Source: Aliiruegeria sabulilitoris
GTDB lineage: Bacteria > Pseudomonadota > Alphaproteobacteria > Rhodobacterales > Rhodobacteraceae
Direction of reading: 5' to 3'
Length of the DNA stretch: 64,000 bases
Assembly (NCBI RefSeq): GCF_001558155.1
Contig: NZ_LOAS01000010.1
Location: forward strand, 62,001 to 126,000
The translations under genes were made by a program, and so were the position numbers. Under the pieces are notes generated by a model. The model saw only the letters and a program-made list of their open reading frames with translations, made no database searches and was not told the origin of the DNA. This document shows positions 38,060 to 45,652 of the stretch, one piece after another (position 1 is the first letter of the stretch; each line of letters begins with the position of its first letter).

Positions 38060-39247
38060 CTACGCGGCCTCCGCCGCGTCCAGCGCCTGTTTCACATCGG
38101 CGATCAGGTCATCGGTATCCTCGATACCGATGCTCACGCGCACCAGTCCCGGCGTGATACCCAGCATTTCCTTCTGCTCATCGCTCAGGCGTTGATGCGT
38201 CGTGGTCGCCGGGTGCGTGACAATGGATTTCGCGTCGCCGAGGTTGTTCGAAATCGTCATGATCTGGAGCGCATTGAGGAAGCGGAATGCCGCCGCCTGC
38301 CCGCCCTTGATGTCGAGCGACAGAACCGTGCCCGGCTTTTCGAGAAGCTGCCCGGCCAGCACATGCTGCGGGTGCTGTTCGAGGCCGGGATAGATCACCC
38401 GTTCCAGCCGCGTATCCCATTGAAGCGCTTCTGCCATGGCCTGCGCCGTGGCGGCCTGTGCCCGCACGCGCAAGTCGAGCGTTTCCAGACCCTTGAGCAT
38501 GATCCAGGCCGTGAACGGGCTCATCGAGCCGCCGGTATGCTTGAGATAGGGCTCGACCGTCTTGCGAATAAACTCCTTGGTGCCGAGGATCACGCCCCCC
38601 AATGCACGGCCCTGCCCGTCGATATGCTTGGTGGCCGAGTAGACGACAACGTCGGCGCCCTGTTCCAAAGCACGCGAAAAGACGGGCGTGGCAAAGACAT
38701 TGTCGACGATGACCTTTGCGCCGACGCGACGGGCCAGCCTAGCGACTGACGGCAGGTCGATCACCTCCAGCGTCGGGTTGGACATCGATTCGAAGAACAC
38801 CGCCTTGGTGTCCTTGTTGATTGCCCGCTTCCACTGATCGAGATCGGTGCCATCGACAAAGGTGACCTCGACTCCGAAGCGGGTCAGCACCTCTTCGAGA
38901 ATATAGAGGCAGGAGCCGAACAGCGCCCGCGCGGCCACAACATGGTCGCCCGCCTTCAGCATGGAGGTCAGTGCGCCGTTGACGGCCGCCATCCCGGAGG
39001 CAGTTGCAAAGGCATCTTCCGCACCTTCAAGCGCGGCGATGCGATCCTCGAACATCTTCACAGTCGGGTTGCCATAGCGGGCATAGATGAACTCGTCCGG
39101 CCCGGCCTCGATGAAGCGGGCCTCGGCCTGCTCGGCACTGTCATAGACGAAGCCCTGGGTCATGAAGATCGCTTCGGCCACCTCGCCATACTGGCTGCGG
39201 CGAATGCCGGAATGTATCATCTTGGTGCGTGTTTTCCAGTCTTCCAT
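38060..39247 (-). CDS. metZ: O-succinylhomoserine sulfhydrylase
   Basis: A 395-residue PLP enzyme of the Cys/Met metabolism family. YSATKHIDGQGRALGG has the Schiff-base Lys207, ESMSNPTLEVID and VIVDNVFATP supply cofactor contacts, and the IYARYGNPTVKMFEDRIAALEG segment is typical. The QGRALGG variant following the Lys is characteristic of MetZ rather than MetB. The enzyme makes homocysteine directly from sulfide. The ATG at 39245-39247 follows GGGAGG. Expression is set by a SAM-II riboswitch with a terminator in the leader, which independently supports the methionine assignment. Confidence 0.93.
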   Translation of the reverse strand: MEDWKTRTKMIHSGIRRSQYGEVAEAIFMTQGFVYDSAEQAEARFIEAGPDEFIYARYGNPTVKMFEDRIAALEGAEDAFATASGMAAVNGALTSMLKAGDHVVAARALFGSCLYILEEVLTRFGVEVTFVDGTDLDQWKRAINKDTKAVFFESMSNPTLEVIDLPSVARLARRVGAKVIVDNVFATPVFSRALEQGADVVVYSATKHIDGQGRALGGVILGTKEFIRKTVEPYLKHTGGSMSPFTAWIMLKGLETLDLRVRAQAATAQAMAEALQWDTRLERVIYPGLEQHPQHVLAGQLLEKPGTVLSLDIKGGQAAAFRFLNALQIMTISNNLGDAKSIVTHPATTTHQRLSDEQKEMLGITPGLVRVSIGIEDTDDLIADVKQALDAAEAA

Positions 39248-39263
39248 TTGGAGACCTCCCAAC

Positions 39264-39294
39264 AAAAAAGCCCCACCGCAGCCAGCGGCGGGGC
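39264..39294 (-). terminator. Leader terminator of metZ
   Basis: On the minus strand GCCCCGCCGC (39294-39285) pairs with GCGGTGGGGC (39279-39270) over a 5-base loop and is followed by TTTTTT. It stands between the SAM-II aptamer and the metZ ribosome-binding site, as expected for the expression platform of a transcription-terminating riboswitch. Confidence 0.85.
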
Positions 39295-39307
39295 GACCCG
39301 CTTCTGA

Positions 39308-39361
39308 CCTCTTTAGCGGCATGTTTAACGTGGCCCGCAATCCGGTGCACAAATCGCCACG
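39308..39361 (-). promoter_or_regulatory. SAM-II riboswitch (metA-type aptamer)
   Basis: The minus strand shows the SAM-II signature in order: CGTGGC-GATTTG opening, a variable loop with ATTGC, GCCACG closing stem P1, then GTTAAAC and GCTAAAGAGG forming the pseudoknot strand. The P1 arms CGTGGC and GCCACG are fully complementary. SAM-II aptamers control methionine genes in alphaproteobacteria by sensing S-adenosylmethionine. It is 60 bases before the metZ ATG, and a terminator lies between them. Confidence 0.93.
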
Positions 39362-39377
39362 AGTCTCGTGTGGGGCA

Positions 39378-39405
39378 GTTATCGCCCTGACGGTGGCCTC
39401 GTCAA
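39378..39405 (-). promoter_or_regulatory. Candidate metZ promoter
   Basis: On the minus strand TTGACG (39405-39400) and GATAAC (39383-39378) are 16 bases apart and would start transcription about 10 bases before the SAM-II aptamer. Consensus match is good for the -35 and fair for the -10. The further upstream gap to 39708 holds no gene; a perfect 16-base palindrome (GCGCGACA/TGTCGCGC) lies at 39555-39570. Confidence 0.5.
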
Positions 39406-39708
39406 GCGCGGGCCGGGAGCGTTACCATTTCGTTACCGATACGTCACGGTCGTGCAATCGGGCCGTCTCCCCGCTGTAGCCTTGCTGCTTTTCCAACCGG
39501 GCAAGATCGCGAGGAAGGGTGACGATGCCTCCGGTCGGGGTCGGTACCGATGGCGCGCGACATGTCGCGCCGGCGTCTTCCGATGGCGGTGGTGCGGCCA
39601 GAGCCGGCAGACGAGCGGCAGTGTGCGTGCAGCTTCGCAAAGCACATTCCGCCCTTGCCCTTCGCCGCCTGAGCGGCATTCTGTCCGCTGGATAGAGAGG
39701 AGCGCCAA

Positions 39709-40413
39709 ATGCAGCAGAAGCTGATAGATCTTTATTTCTGGCCGACGCCAAATGGCTGGAAAGTGTCCATTGCGCTGGAAGAAATGGCGCTGCCCTATGA
39801 GTTGCACCTCGTCGATATCGGCAAGGGGGAGCAGTACGAGCAGGATTTCCTCAAGATCGCGCCCAACAACAAGATGCCGGCGATCACCGACCCGGAGGGT
39901 CCGGATGGTGCGCCGATCTCGATCTTCGAATCCGGCGCCATCCTGCTCTATCTCGCGCGAAAGACCGGACGTTTTTACGGTGAGAGCGAGCGCGAACGCA
40001 TCGCCGTCGACCAGTGGCTGATGTGGCAGATGGGCGGGCTTGGCCCAATGGCGGGACAGGCGCATCATTTTCTGAAATACGCCCCGGCGATGGATCCGCC
40101 TAATGACCTGCCCTATGCGAAAGACCGCTATCGGGCCGAAACTGCGCGACTTTACGGCGTGCTGGACCGGCAATTGGCAAAGCATGAATTCGTGGCCGGC
40201 GATTTCTATTCGATTGCCGATATGGCGATCTGGGGCTGGGCCTCGCTCTGGGAAGGGCAGCAGCAGACGCTGGACGACAAGCCGCATATGGCGCGCTGGT
40301 TGGAGACGATGGGCGCGCGCCCGGGCGTGCAGCGGGGACGCGCGCTTGCGGCTGAAAAGCGGGGCGATTTCCGGAAGGACAAGGCGAGCCAGTCGGTACT
40401 GTTCCGGCGCTAG
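39709..40413 (+). CDS. Glutathione S-transferase (Ure2/YfcG-like)
   Basis: A 234-residue protein with a thioredoxin-fold N-domain (LIDLYFWPTPNGWKVSIALEE; IAPNNKMPAITDP with the cis-Pro; FESGAILLYLA with the glutathione-binding Glu-Ser) and an all-helical C-domain (YSIADMAIWGW). The TPNGxK start motif, NxxxxxP spacing and Asn in place of a catalytic Ser/Tyr match the nu-class YfcG/Ure2p group, which often has disulfide reductase activity. Ribosome-binding site GAGGAG is 8 bases upstream. Physiological substrate unknown. Confidence 0.88.
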   Translation: MQQKLIDLYFWPTPNGWKVSIALEEMALPYELHLVDIGKGEQYEQDFLKIAPNNKMPAITDPEGPDGAPISIFESGAILLYLARKTGRFYGESERERIAVDQWLMWQMGGLGPMAGQAHHFLKYAPAMDPPNDLPYAKDRYRAETARLYGVLDRQLAKHEFVAGDFYSIADMAIWGWASLWEGQQQTLDDKPHMARWLETMGARPGVQRGRALAAEKRGDFRKDKASQSVLFRR

Positions 40414-40469
40414 CGTCGTTTCGCGCGGAGCACGGGCGGGGCCTACCCCCACCGGGGACATTTCCGCTA

Positions 40470-40496
40470 AAGAGGAAGCCAGACGCCTTTCCTCTT
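40470..40496. terminator. Hairpin between convergent GST and DMSP lyase genes
   Basis: AAGAGGAA (40470-40477) and TTCCTCTT (40489-40496) form a perfect 8-bp stem with an 11-base loop. It is centred between the two convergent stop codons and may terminate both. Confidence 0.45.
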
Positions 40497-40502
40497 CGGG
40501 GC

Positions 40503-41204
40503 TCAGATCCCCTTGGCGGCCCGGATCTTGCGGGTGGAGGAGAATTTCATTCCCGGCGCGACGAGCCGTTCCTGGGTTCCAGTCCAGGCATAGGCGAGCA
40601 GGCAGGGTTCCTGATCGCCGGTGGTGATGCGGTGTTCATGACCGGGATTGTTCAGGATCAGAGAGCCGGGCGCGTAGACGGCCGCGTCGTTTTCGGACCA
40701 TGCGCCGGCCACAGAAACATAGCTTTCCTCGATGTCATGATGGCTATGCTGCGGATAGGTCGTGCGCGGCGCGAAGAGCACGAAGCCGAGGATGAGTTTT
40801 TCGGCTTGAACCGGCCCCTTGGGCCCCAGAACCTCGCAATAGGCGTATTTCTTTTCGAGCGTCCTAGGCACTTTCTCGTATCCGTATTCCCAGGTCAGCG
40901 CCGGGCAGATCCGTCCAAAGGCGCGCGACAGGGCGTGGACCGACCCGCGCGCCGCGATATCGAGCGCGCGCGGCAGGAACGCGGTGACCGGCTTTTCCGC
41001 AGGTTCGCGCGGTAGGATTTCCGGGTTGGCGTCGATCACCTGCGAGAGCCTTTCACGGATCTTGCGGCGATGGGCGCGGATGGCCTTGCTGCCACCGGGG
41101 GAGCCATAGCGATAGAGCGTCTCGAATTCCCGCAACAGGTAGAGCCAGTTCGGATCGTCCTGCAGGCGGCGGGCAGCCGGGGGATCGGAAAGGTTTTCGG
41201 TCAC
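40503..41204 (-). CDS. dddL: DddL-like dimethylsulfoniopropionate lyase (cupin)
   Basis: A 233-residue protein of DddL length with a C-terminal cupin domain. The metal-binding first motif reads YPQHSHHDIEESY (150-162), giving His153/His155/His156, Glu159/160 and Tyr162 as candidate ligands or base; the second is NNPGHEHRI with His189/His191. The PKGPVQAEKLILGFVLFAP strand and N-terminal helical region also fit my recollection of DddL. The enzyme cleaves DMSP to dimethyl sulfide and acrylate. No acrylate-utilisation genes or transporter adjoin it. DddQ/DddW-type cupins are the alternatives, but they are shorter. Confidence 0.72.
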   Translation of the reverse strand: MTENLSDPPAARRLQDDPNWLYLLREFETLYRYGSPGGSKAIRAHRRKIRERLSQVIDANPEILPREPAEKPVTAFLPRALDIAARGSVHALSRAFGRICPALTWEYGYEKVPRTLEKKYAYCEVLGPKGPVQAEKLILGFVLFAPRTTYPQHSHHDIEESYVSVAGAWSENDAAVYAPGSLILNNPGHEHRITTGDQEPCLLAYAWTGTQERLVAPGMKFSSTRKIRAAKGI

Positions 41205-41335
41205 GACATGCCTCGTTTCATGCGGTTGATCGCAAAGAGGCTATTGCTTGCACGCATTCCGTCAAGAGACACGGGCGGCATGGGAGATGCTGCAGGCGAC
41301 ACGGCCCAACGACAAGGCAATGGTGTGAAACCGGC

Positions 41336-41944
41336 CTATTCGGCCGGTTCGTCTTCCAGTTCCATGTATTTCTGCAGGGTGAAGACCTGCACCGAGAGGA
41401 AGATGAAGAGCGCGATCGGGAATCCGAAGGTCTCGATCTTCACCCAGGCATCGGTGGACATGGTGCGCCAGACATACTCATTTGCCACGGCCAGAGCAGC
41501 GAAGCCATAGGTCAGCCGTCGGGTGAGTTTCATCCAGCCTTCCTGCGCCATGGGCATGGCGTCGCCCAGGACCCAGGCGAGGTAGCTGCGCCCCTGAAGC
41601 AGGCCGATTCCGAGCAGGATGGCGAAGAGGCCGTAGACGATTGTCGTCTTCATCTTGAAGAAGGTCTCGTCGTTGAACCACACGGTCAGACCGCCGAAGA
41701 CGATCACCAGCACCGCTGTAAACACCTGGATGCGGGAGAGCTTGCCGGTCAGCTTCCACAGGATCGCCATCGCCACCAGCAGGATCGGCACGAAGGCGGC
41801 GGCAGCGACTATAAAACCGTCATACTCGGTGCCACCGAGCATGTAGGTCTGCTCGCGCATACGCATGTAAGCCACGAAGAAGGCAATGGTCGGGCCAAGT
41901 TCCAGCACCTGTTTCAGGAGCGGATTGATCTTTTTTTCGTCCAT
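41336..41944 (-). CDS. yciB: YciB-family inner-membrane protein (septation protein A)
   Basis: A 202-residue protein with five or six hydrophobic helices. LLKQVLELGPTIAFFVAYM, FGGLTVWFNDETFFKMKTTIVYGLFA and WMKLTRRLTYGFAALAVANEYVWR are conserved YciB segments. The family affects envelope integrity and septation. The ATG at 41944 has AAAAAAAG-type spacing rather than a strong Shine-Dalgarno. It is 53 bases downstream of the EamA gene on the same strand and may share its transcript. Confidence 0.9.
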   Translation of the reverse strand: MDEKKINPLLKQVLELGPTIAFFVAYMRMREQTYMLGGTEYDGFIVAAAAFVPILLVAMAILWKLTGKLSRIQVFTAVLVIVFGGLTVWFNDETFFKMKTTIVYGLFAILLGIGLLQGRSYLAWVLGDAMPMAQEGWMKLTRRLTYGFAALAVANEYVWRTMSTDAWVKIETFGFPIALFIFLSVQVFTLQKYMELEDEPAE

Positions 41945-41997
41945 TGCGTGGGCTCCGGGTTAACTTGGAAGGGTTGCAGCCGTTTTTTACGGCAGTG

Positions 41998-42900
41998 TCA
42001 ACCGCCCAGCTCCATGATGACGGCGCCTAACGCGATTGTGCTCATCAGCGCGAGCCGGCGCGGGCCGACGCTTTCCTTGAGCACCAGCCAGCCGATCAGC
42101 GCGGCAAAGACGGTCGAGGTTTCGCGCAGGACGGCCGCCTCGCCCACCTTGTCGAGCCGGGTTGCCAACATGACCGAGCCGAAACTACCCCATGCCACCA
42201 ATGCGCCGAAAAAGCCCATCGCCAGCAGCGGGCGCGGATCGGGCCGGTGGCGCAGGTTGCGCCAGCGCAGGGCGGCGATTACCGGCATGTCCATGGCCGT
42301 GAGGAAGAAGAACCATGCAAGAAAGGTGAACGGGTCCGGCGTGGCGCGGATGCCGTAGGCGTCGTAGGTGGTATAGAGCGCGACCAGCGCGCCAGTGCCC
42401 ACCGCCAGCCAGAGCGCGGGCACAAGGGTGTCGCGCTCGATCTCGACATGGATCAGGTTGTAGACGGCCAGCCCGAAAATGCCCGACACCAGTACCAGCA
42501 CGCCAACCCACTGAATGAGCGTGAAGGTTTCGCCGAAGATGATCCAGGCTCCGAAGACGGTGAAGAGCGGTCCGGAACCACGCACGACCGGGTAGACCAC
42601 CGTGAAGGCGCCGCGAGAAAAAGCCAGCGCCATGCCGATCTTGTAGGCGAAATGGATCACCATGACGCCGATCATGATCAGCCATTCCCGCCCCTCCGGC
42701 CATGGCACCAGGAACAGGGCGACAGGGGCGGAGATCACGAACAGCCACGCGTCGATCGCCCCGCGGCTCAGCCAAGGATCGAAACGCCCCTTTTGCAGTG
42801 CCCCGAAGACGGCATGCAGGAAGGCCGCGCCCAGCGCCAGCAGGGTAGCGAGCAGGGCCCCGGCCTCCGTGCCCTCAAGCGAAATGATCCAGTCCGACAC
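41998..42900 (-). CDS. EamA/DMT-family permease
   Basis: A 300-residue membrane protein with ten predicted helices in two EamA repeats (VYPVVRGSGPLFTVFGAWIIFGE and LRETSTVFAALIGWLVLKE are the characteristic end-of-repeat segments). It resembles the group of DMT proteins with the PVVRGxxP motif. Substrate unknown. It lies upstream of yciB and the two probably form a unit. The gap 42901-43131 behind its start holds no gene. Confidence 0.85.
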   Translation of the reverse strand: MSDWIISLEGTEAGALLATLLALGAAFLHAVFGALQKGRFDPWLSRGAIDAWLFVISAPVALFLVPWPEGREWLIMIGVMVIHFAYKIGMALAFSRGAFTVVYPVVRGSGPLFTVFGAWIIFGETFTLIQWVGVLVLVSGIFGLAVYNLIHVEIERDTLVPALWLAVGTGALVALYTTYDAYGIRATPDPFTFLAWFFFLTAMDMPVIAALRWRNLRHRPDPRPLLAMGFFGALVAWGSFGSVMLATRLDKVGEAAVLRETSTVFAALIGWLVLKESVGPRRLALMSTIALGAVIMELGG

Positions 42901-43131
42901 GTCTCACCCCGGCTGCGGCGCAGCCAGCGGTTGCGCATCTGTTGGTTCCTCGGGCTTTCCCATACGTCGGAAGTCAGGCCTATTTGAAGCCCGCGTGATC
43001 GACGCGCGCCATCCGCTCGCCCCTGATGGCTCCGCGCGACAACAGCGAGAGCTTCGCCTTGTTCGCAGGTTCCCGTTTTCGCCGGGTTGCTTTGGCTGTG
43101 CAGATATTTTGACGAAAAGCGTGGGCCGGCT

Positions 43132-44319
43132 CTAGGCGTCCGCGCCGGTCAGGGCGGCGGCGAATTCTTCCGGGTCGAAGGGCTGCAGATCGTCGATCTG
43201 CTCGCCGACGCCGATGGCGTGGATCGGCAGGCCGAACTTGTCGGCCAGTGCGACCAGCACGCCACCGCGCGCGGTGCCGTCGAGCTTGGTCATGACGAGG
43301 CCGGAAACGTCGGAAAGCTTCTGGAAGGTCTCGACCTGGGACAGCGCGTTCTGTCCGGTGGTCGCGTCCAGCACGAGGAGGGTGTTATGCGGCGCGTCCG
43401 GGTCTTTCTTGCGGATAACGCGGACGATCTTGGCAAGTTCTTCCATAAGGTCGGCACGGTTTTGCAGCCGGCCGGCCGTATCGATCATCAGCAGATCTGC
43501 CCCGTCGCGCTGCGCCTTTTCCATGGCGTCATAGGCAAGGCTCGCGGGATCGGAGCCTTCGGGAGCTGTCAGGACGGGAACGCCTGCCCGGTCGCCCCAA
43601 ACCTGAAGCTGCTCGACCGCCGCCGCACGAAATGTGTCGCCCGCGGCGATCACAACCTTCTTTCCGGCGGCGCGGAACTGGCTGGCGAGCTTGCCGATGG
43701 TCGTGGTCTTGCCCGAGCCGTTCACGCCGACCACCAGCACAACCTGCGGTTTCTTCGCGTAAAGCGGCAGCGGACGAGCGACCGGTTCCATGATGCGGGC
43801 GACTTCGGAGGCGAGCAGAGACTTGATCTCGGCGGTAGAGAGTTTCTTGCCAAAGCGCCCCTCGGCCATGTTCGCCGTCACCCGCAGCGCGGTGTCGACT
43901 CCCATGTCGGAGGCGATGAGCAACTCCTCCAATTGTTCGAGCATGTCGTCATCGAGCGCGCGTCGCACCACCGTTGTCGGCTCGCTGCGTCCGAATAGGC
44001 GGCCCATGAGGCCCGGCCGGGCGGGCGCGGCGGATGTCTCGGGGGGCAGCTCCGGTTGGGGCATTTCCGACGGCGGCGCATCGGGGAAGGGATCGCCCGG
44101 CTGCGGCGCCTCCGGTGTCACCGGCTCGGGGACCGCCGGTTCGGGCGGGCGGGCAGGTTCGGGCGCGGGTTCCGGCTCGGGATCCTGTGCGATCCGGGTC
44201 GGGGTGTCCGGCTTGATCGCCTCTTCCTCGCCGCCATCCTGCACGATGGCATCCAGCCCCTCTTCGAGCTTGGAGGCGGATTTGAACAGCCGATCCTTGA
44301 GTTTACTGAAAAATGCCAT
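43132..44319 (-). CDS. ftsY: Signal recognition particle receptor FtsY
   Basis: A 395-residue SRP GTPase that docks ribosome-nascent chain complexes to the membrane. The N-terminal A domain is acidic and Pro/Glu-rich (residues about 35-100), then an N domain (LDDDMLEQLEELLIASDMGVDTA) and a G domain with GVNGSGKTTTIGKLA, DTFRAAAVEQL, DTAGR, TKLDGTARGG and PIHAIGVGEQIDDLQPFD. All G motifs are intact. The ATG at 44317-44319 (MAFFSKLKDRLFKS) begins with an amphipathic helix as in other FtsY. Confidence 0.97.
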   Translation of the reverse strand: MAFFSKLKDRLFKSASKLEEGLDAIVQDGGEEEAIKPDTPTRIAQDPEPEPAPEPARPPEPAVPEPVTPEAPQPGDPFPDAPPSEMPQPELPPETSAAPARPGLMGRLFGRSEPTTVVRRALDDDMLEQLEELLIASDMGVDTALRVTANMAEGRFGKKLSTAEIKSLLASEVARIMEPVARPLPLYAKKPQVVLVVGVNGSGKTTTIGKLASQFRAAGKKVVIAAGDTFRAAAVEQLQVWGDRAGVPVLTAPEGSDPASLAYDAMEKAQRDGADLLMIDTAGRLQNRADLMEELAKIVRVIRKKDPDAPHNTLLVLDATTGQNALSQVETFQKLSDVSGLVMTKLDGTARGGVLVALADKFGLPIHAIGVGEQIDDLQPFDPEEFAAALTGADA

Positions 44320-44402
44320 GGGGGTCTTTCCGCTGGGACTCCTTCTCACCTAATCACAAGCCGCGCGATTTGGAAGCCCGGCAATGCCGCATGAATGCGG
44401 CC

Positions 44403-45119
44403 TCACACAGGCGGCAGCGGTAGGAAAGCTACAAGAAACAGCGCCTGGGCGCACCAGTAGAGTGACCAGACCGCGTAGGGTGCGAACCGGCGCGCCGGAT
44501 GCCGTTGCGGGAGCAGGAAGAGCTCGCTGGCCAGAATCGCGTCCGATGCGATGAAGAGCAGCGCGGCCAGCAAAGGCCAGATGCCAGCGCTTTCGGGAAG
44601 CGCGACAGCGGACAGGCCCATGGCAAGGATCACCACGACATAGGCCATGACCGGCCAGCGCATCTCGCCTGCCGGCCGCCAGAGAAAGCCCGCCATCACG
44701 CCGCCGAAGGCCAGCAGCAGGAAGGCCGCGACGAGGTTCTCGCCCTTGGCCAACTCCGCAAATTCGGCACCGGCCTCGAAAACAAACAGTCCGACATAGG
44801 CCAGATGGGCGATTGCGAAGGCGATCAATCCGAGCAGGAAAGCCCTCTGTCCGTCCCGCGAGAGCAGCAAGTCTCCCAATGCACCAAGGCAAAGCGCAGC
44901 GATGAGCCAGGGCGTTGCTCCGGCGGTGACGGCCGAGAGCGCGAGCAGAAGGGTCGATGCCGTTTTCAGTGCGGATTTGACGAGGCTCGGCGGGGAAGCG
45001 CAGAAGGACATCAGATAAGTCGCCGAAGAGAGCGTCGCCAGCAGGGCGAGGGGAACGGAGAAGAGGGACATGGTCTGCGGCTTAAGGGAAGGCGGCGGCC
45101 CTGTCATCCGTTTCGCCAC
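44403..45119 (-). CDS. YhhN-family protein (lysoplasmalogenase-like)
   Basis: A multi-helix membrane protein of up to 238 residues. CLGALGDLLLS and LFIASDAILASELF carry the two conserved Asp-containing motifs of the YhhN/TMEM86 family, which hydrolyses vinyl ether lysophospholipids in the characterised members. GTG at 45119, ATG at 45107 and ATG at 45071 are all possible starts; the last begins right at the first helix. The gene ends 83 bases before ftsY. Activity in this organism is inferred from family only. Confidence 0.8.
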   Translation of the reverse strand: MAKRMTGPPPSLKPQTMSLFSVPLALLATLSSATYLMSFCASPPSLVKSALKTASTLLLALSAVTAGATPWLIAALCLGALGDLLLSRDGQRAFLLGLIAFAIAHLAYVGLFVFEAGAEFAELAKGENLVAAFLLLAFGGVMAGFLWRPAGEMRWPVMAYVVVILAMGLSAVALPESAGIWPLLAALLFIASDAILASELFLLPQRHPARRFAPYAVWSLYWCAQALFLVAFLPLPPV

Positions 45120-45191
45120 GTGCCTTTCGGGCGGGCTGGAGTGGCGGCAGAGGATCTGGCATGTTGGCCGGGCAATTTTCCGGGAGCCGCC

Positions 45192-45593
45192 ATGCGCCGC
45201 CTATTCGTCAGTGTTGTGATCGCGATGACGTTCTGCGCCCCCGCGAACGCCGAGGGGCCGCTTTCGGCGGAGGCATTCGAGGCCCATACCGAGGGACGCA
45301 CGCTTCTGTTCTATTCCCATGGCCGGGCGTATGGCGCCGAGAGGTACATGCCGGGAAGAAAGGTGACTTGGAGCTTCCTCGATGGCGAATGCCAGGACGG
45401 GTACTGGTACCCGCAAGGGGAGATGATCTGTTTCGTCTATGAGGGAATCGAAGGGCAGCAATGCTGGACCTTCCATGCCGAAGGCGGCGGGCTTCGGGCG
45501 CTGTTCGACGGGGAGGAGACGGGGACGGAACTTTACGAGGCCGGGGAGACGGAAGAGGAGCTGTTCTGTCTCGGACCCAAGGTTGGGGCTTGA
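45192..45593 (+). CDS. Secreted protein of unknown function
   Basis: A 133-residue protein with a clear signal peptide (MRRLFVSVVIAMTFCAPANA, cleavage after ANA). The mature part is acidic and aromatic-rich, with four cysteines (GECQDGYW, MICFVYEG, QQCWTFH, ELFCLG) that could form two disulfides. VTWSFLDGECQDGYWYPQG and FVYEGIEGQQCWTF resemble a small conserved periplasmic family in Rhodobacteraceae, whose function I do not know. ATG 45192 follows GGGAGCC. Confidence 0.7.
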   Translation: MRRLFVSVVIAMTFCAPANAEGPLSAEAFEAHTEGRTLLFYSHGRAYGAERYMPGRKVTWSFLDGECQDGYWYPQGEMICFVYEGIEGQQCWTFHAEGGGLRALFDGEETGTELYEAGETEEELFCLGPKVGA

Positions 45594-45652
45594 AAGCGCG
45601 CGAGCGCGCATGCCTTCGGCGAGGATATTTGTCGTCAGAAGAATTCGGGTTG

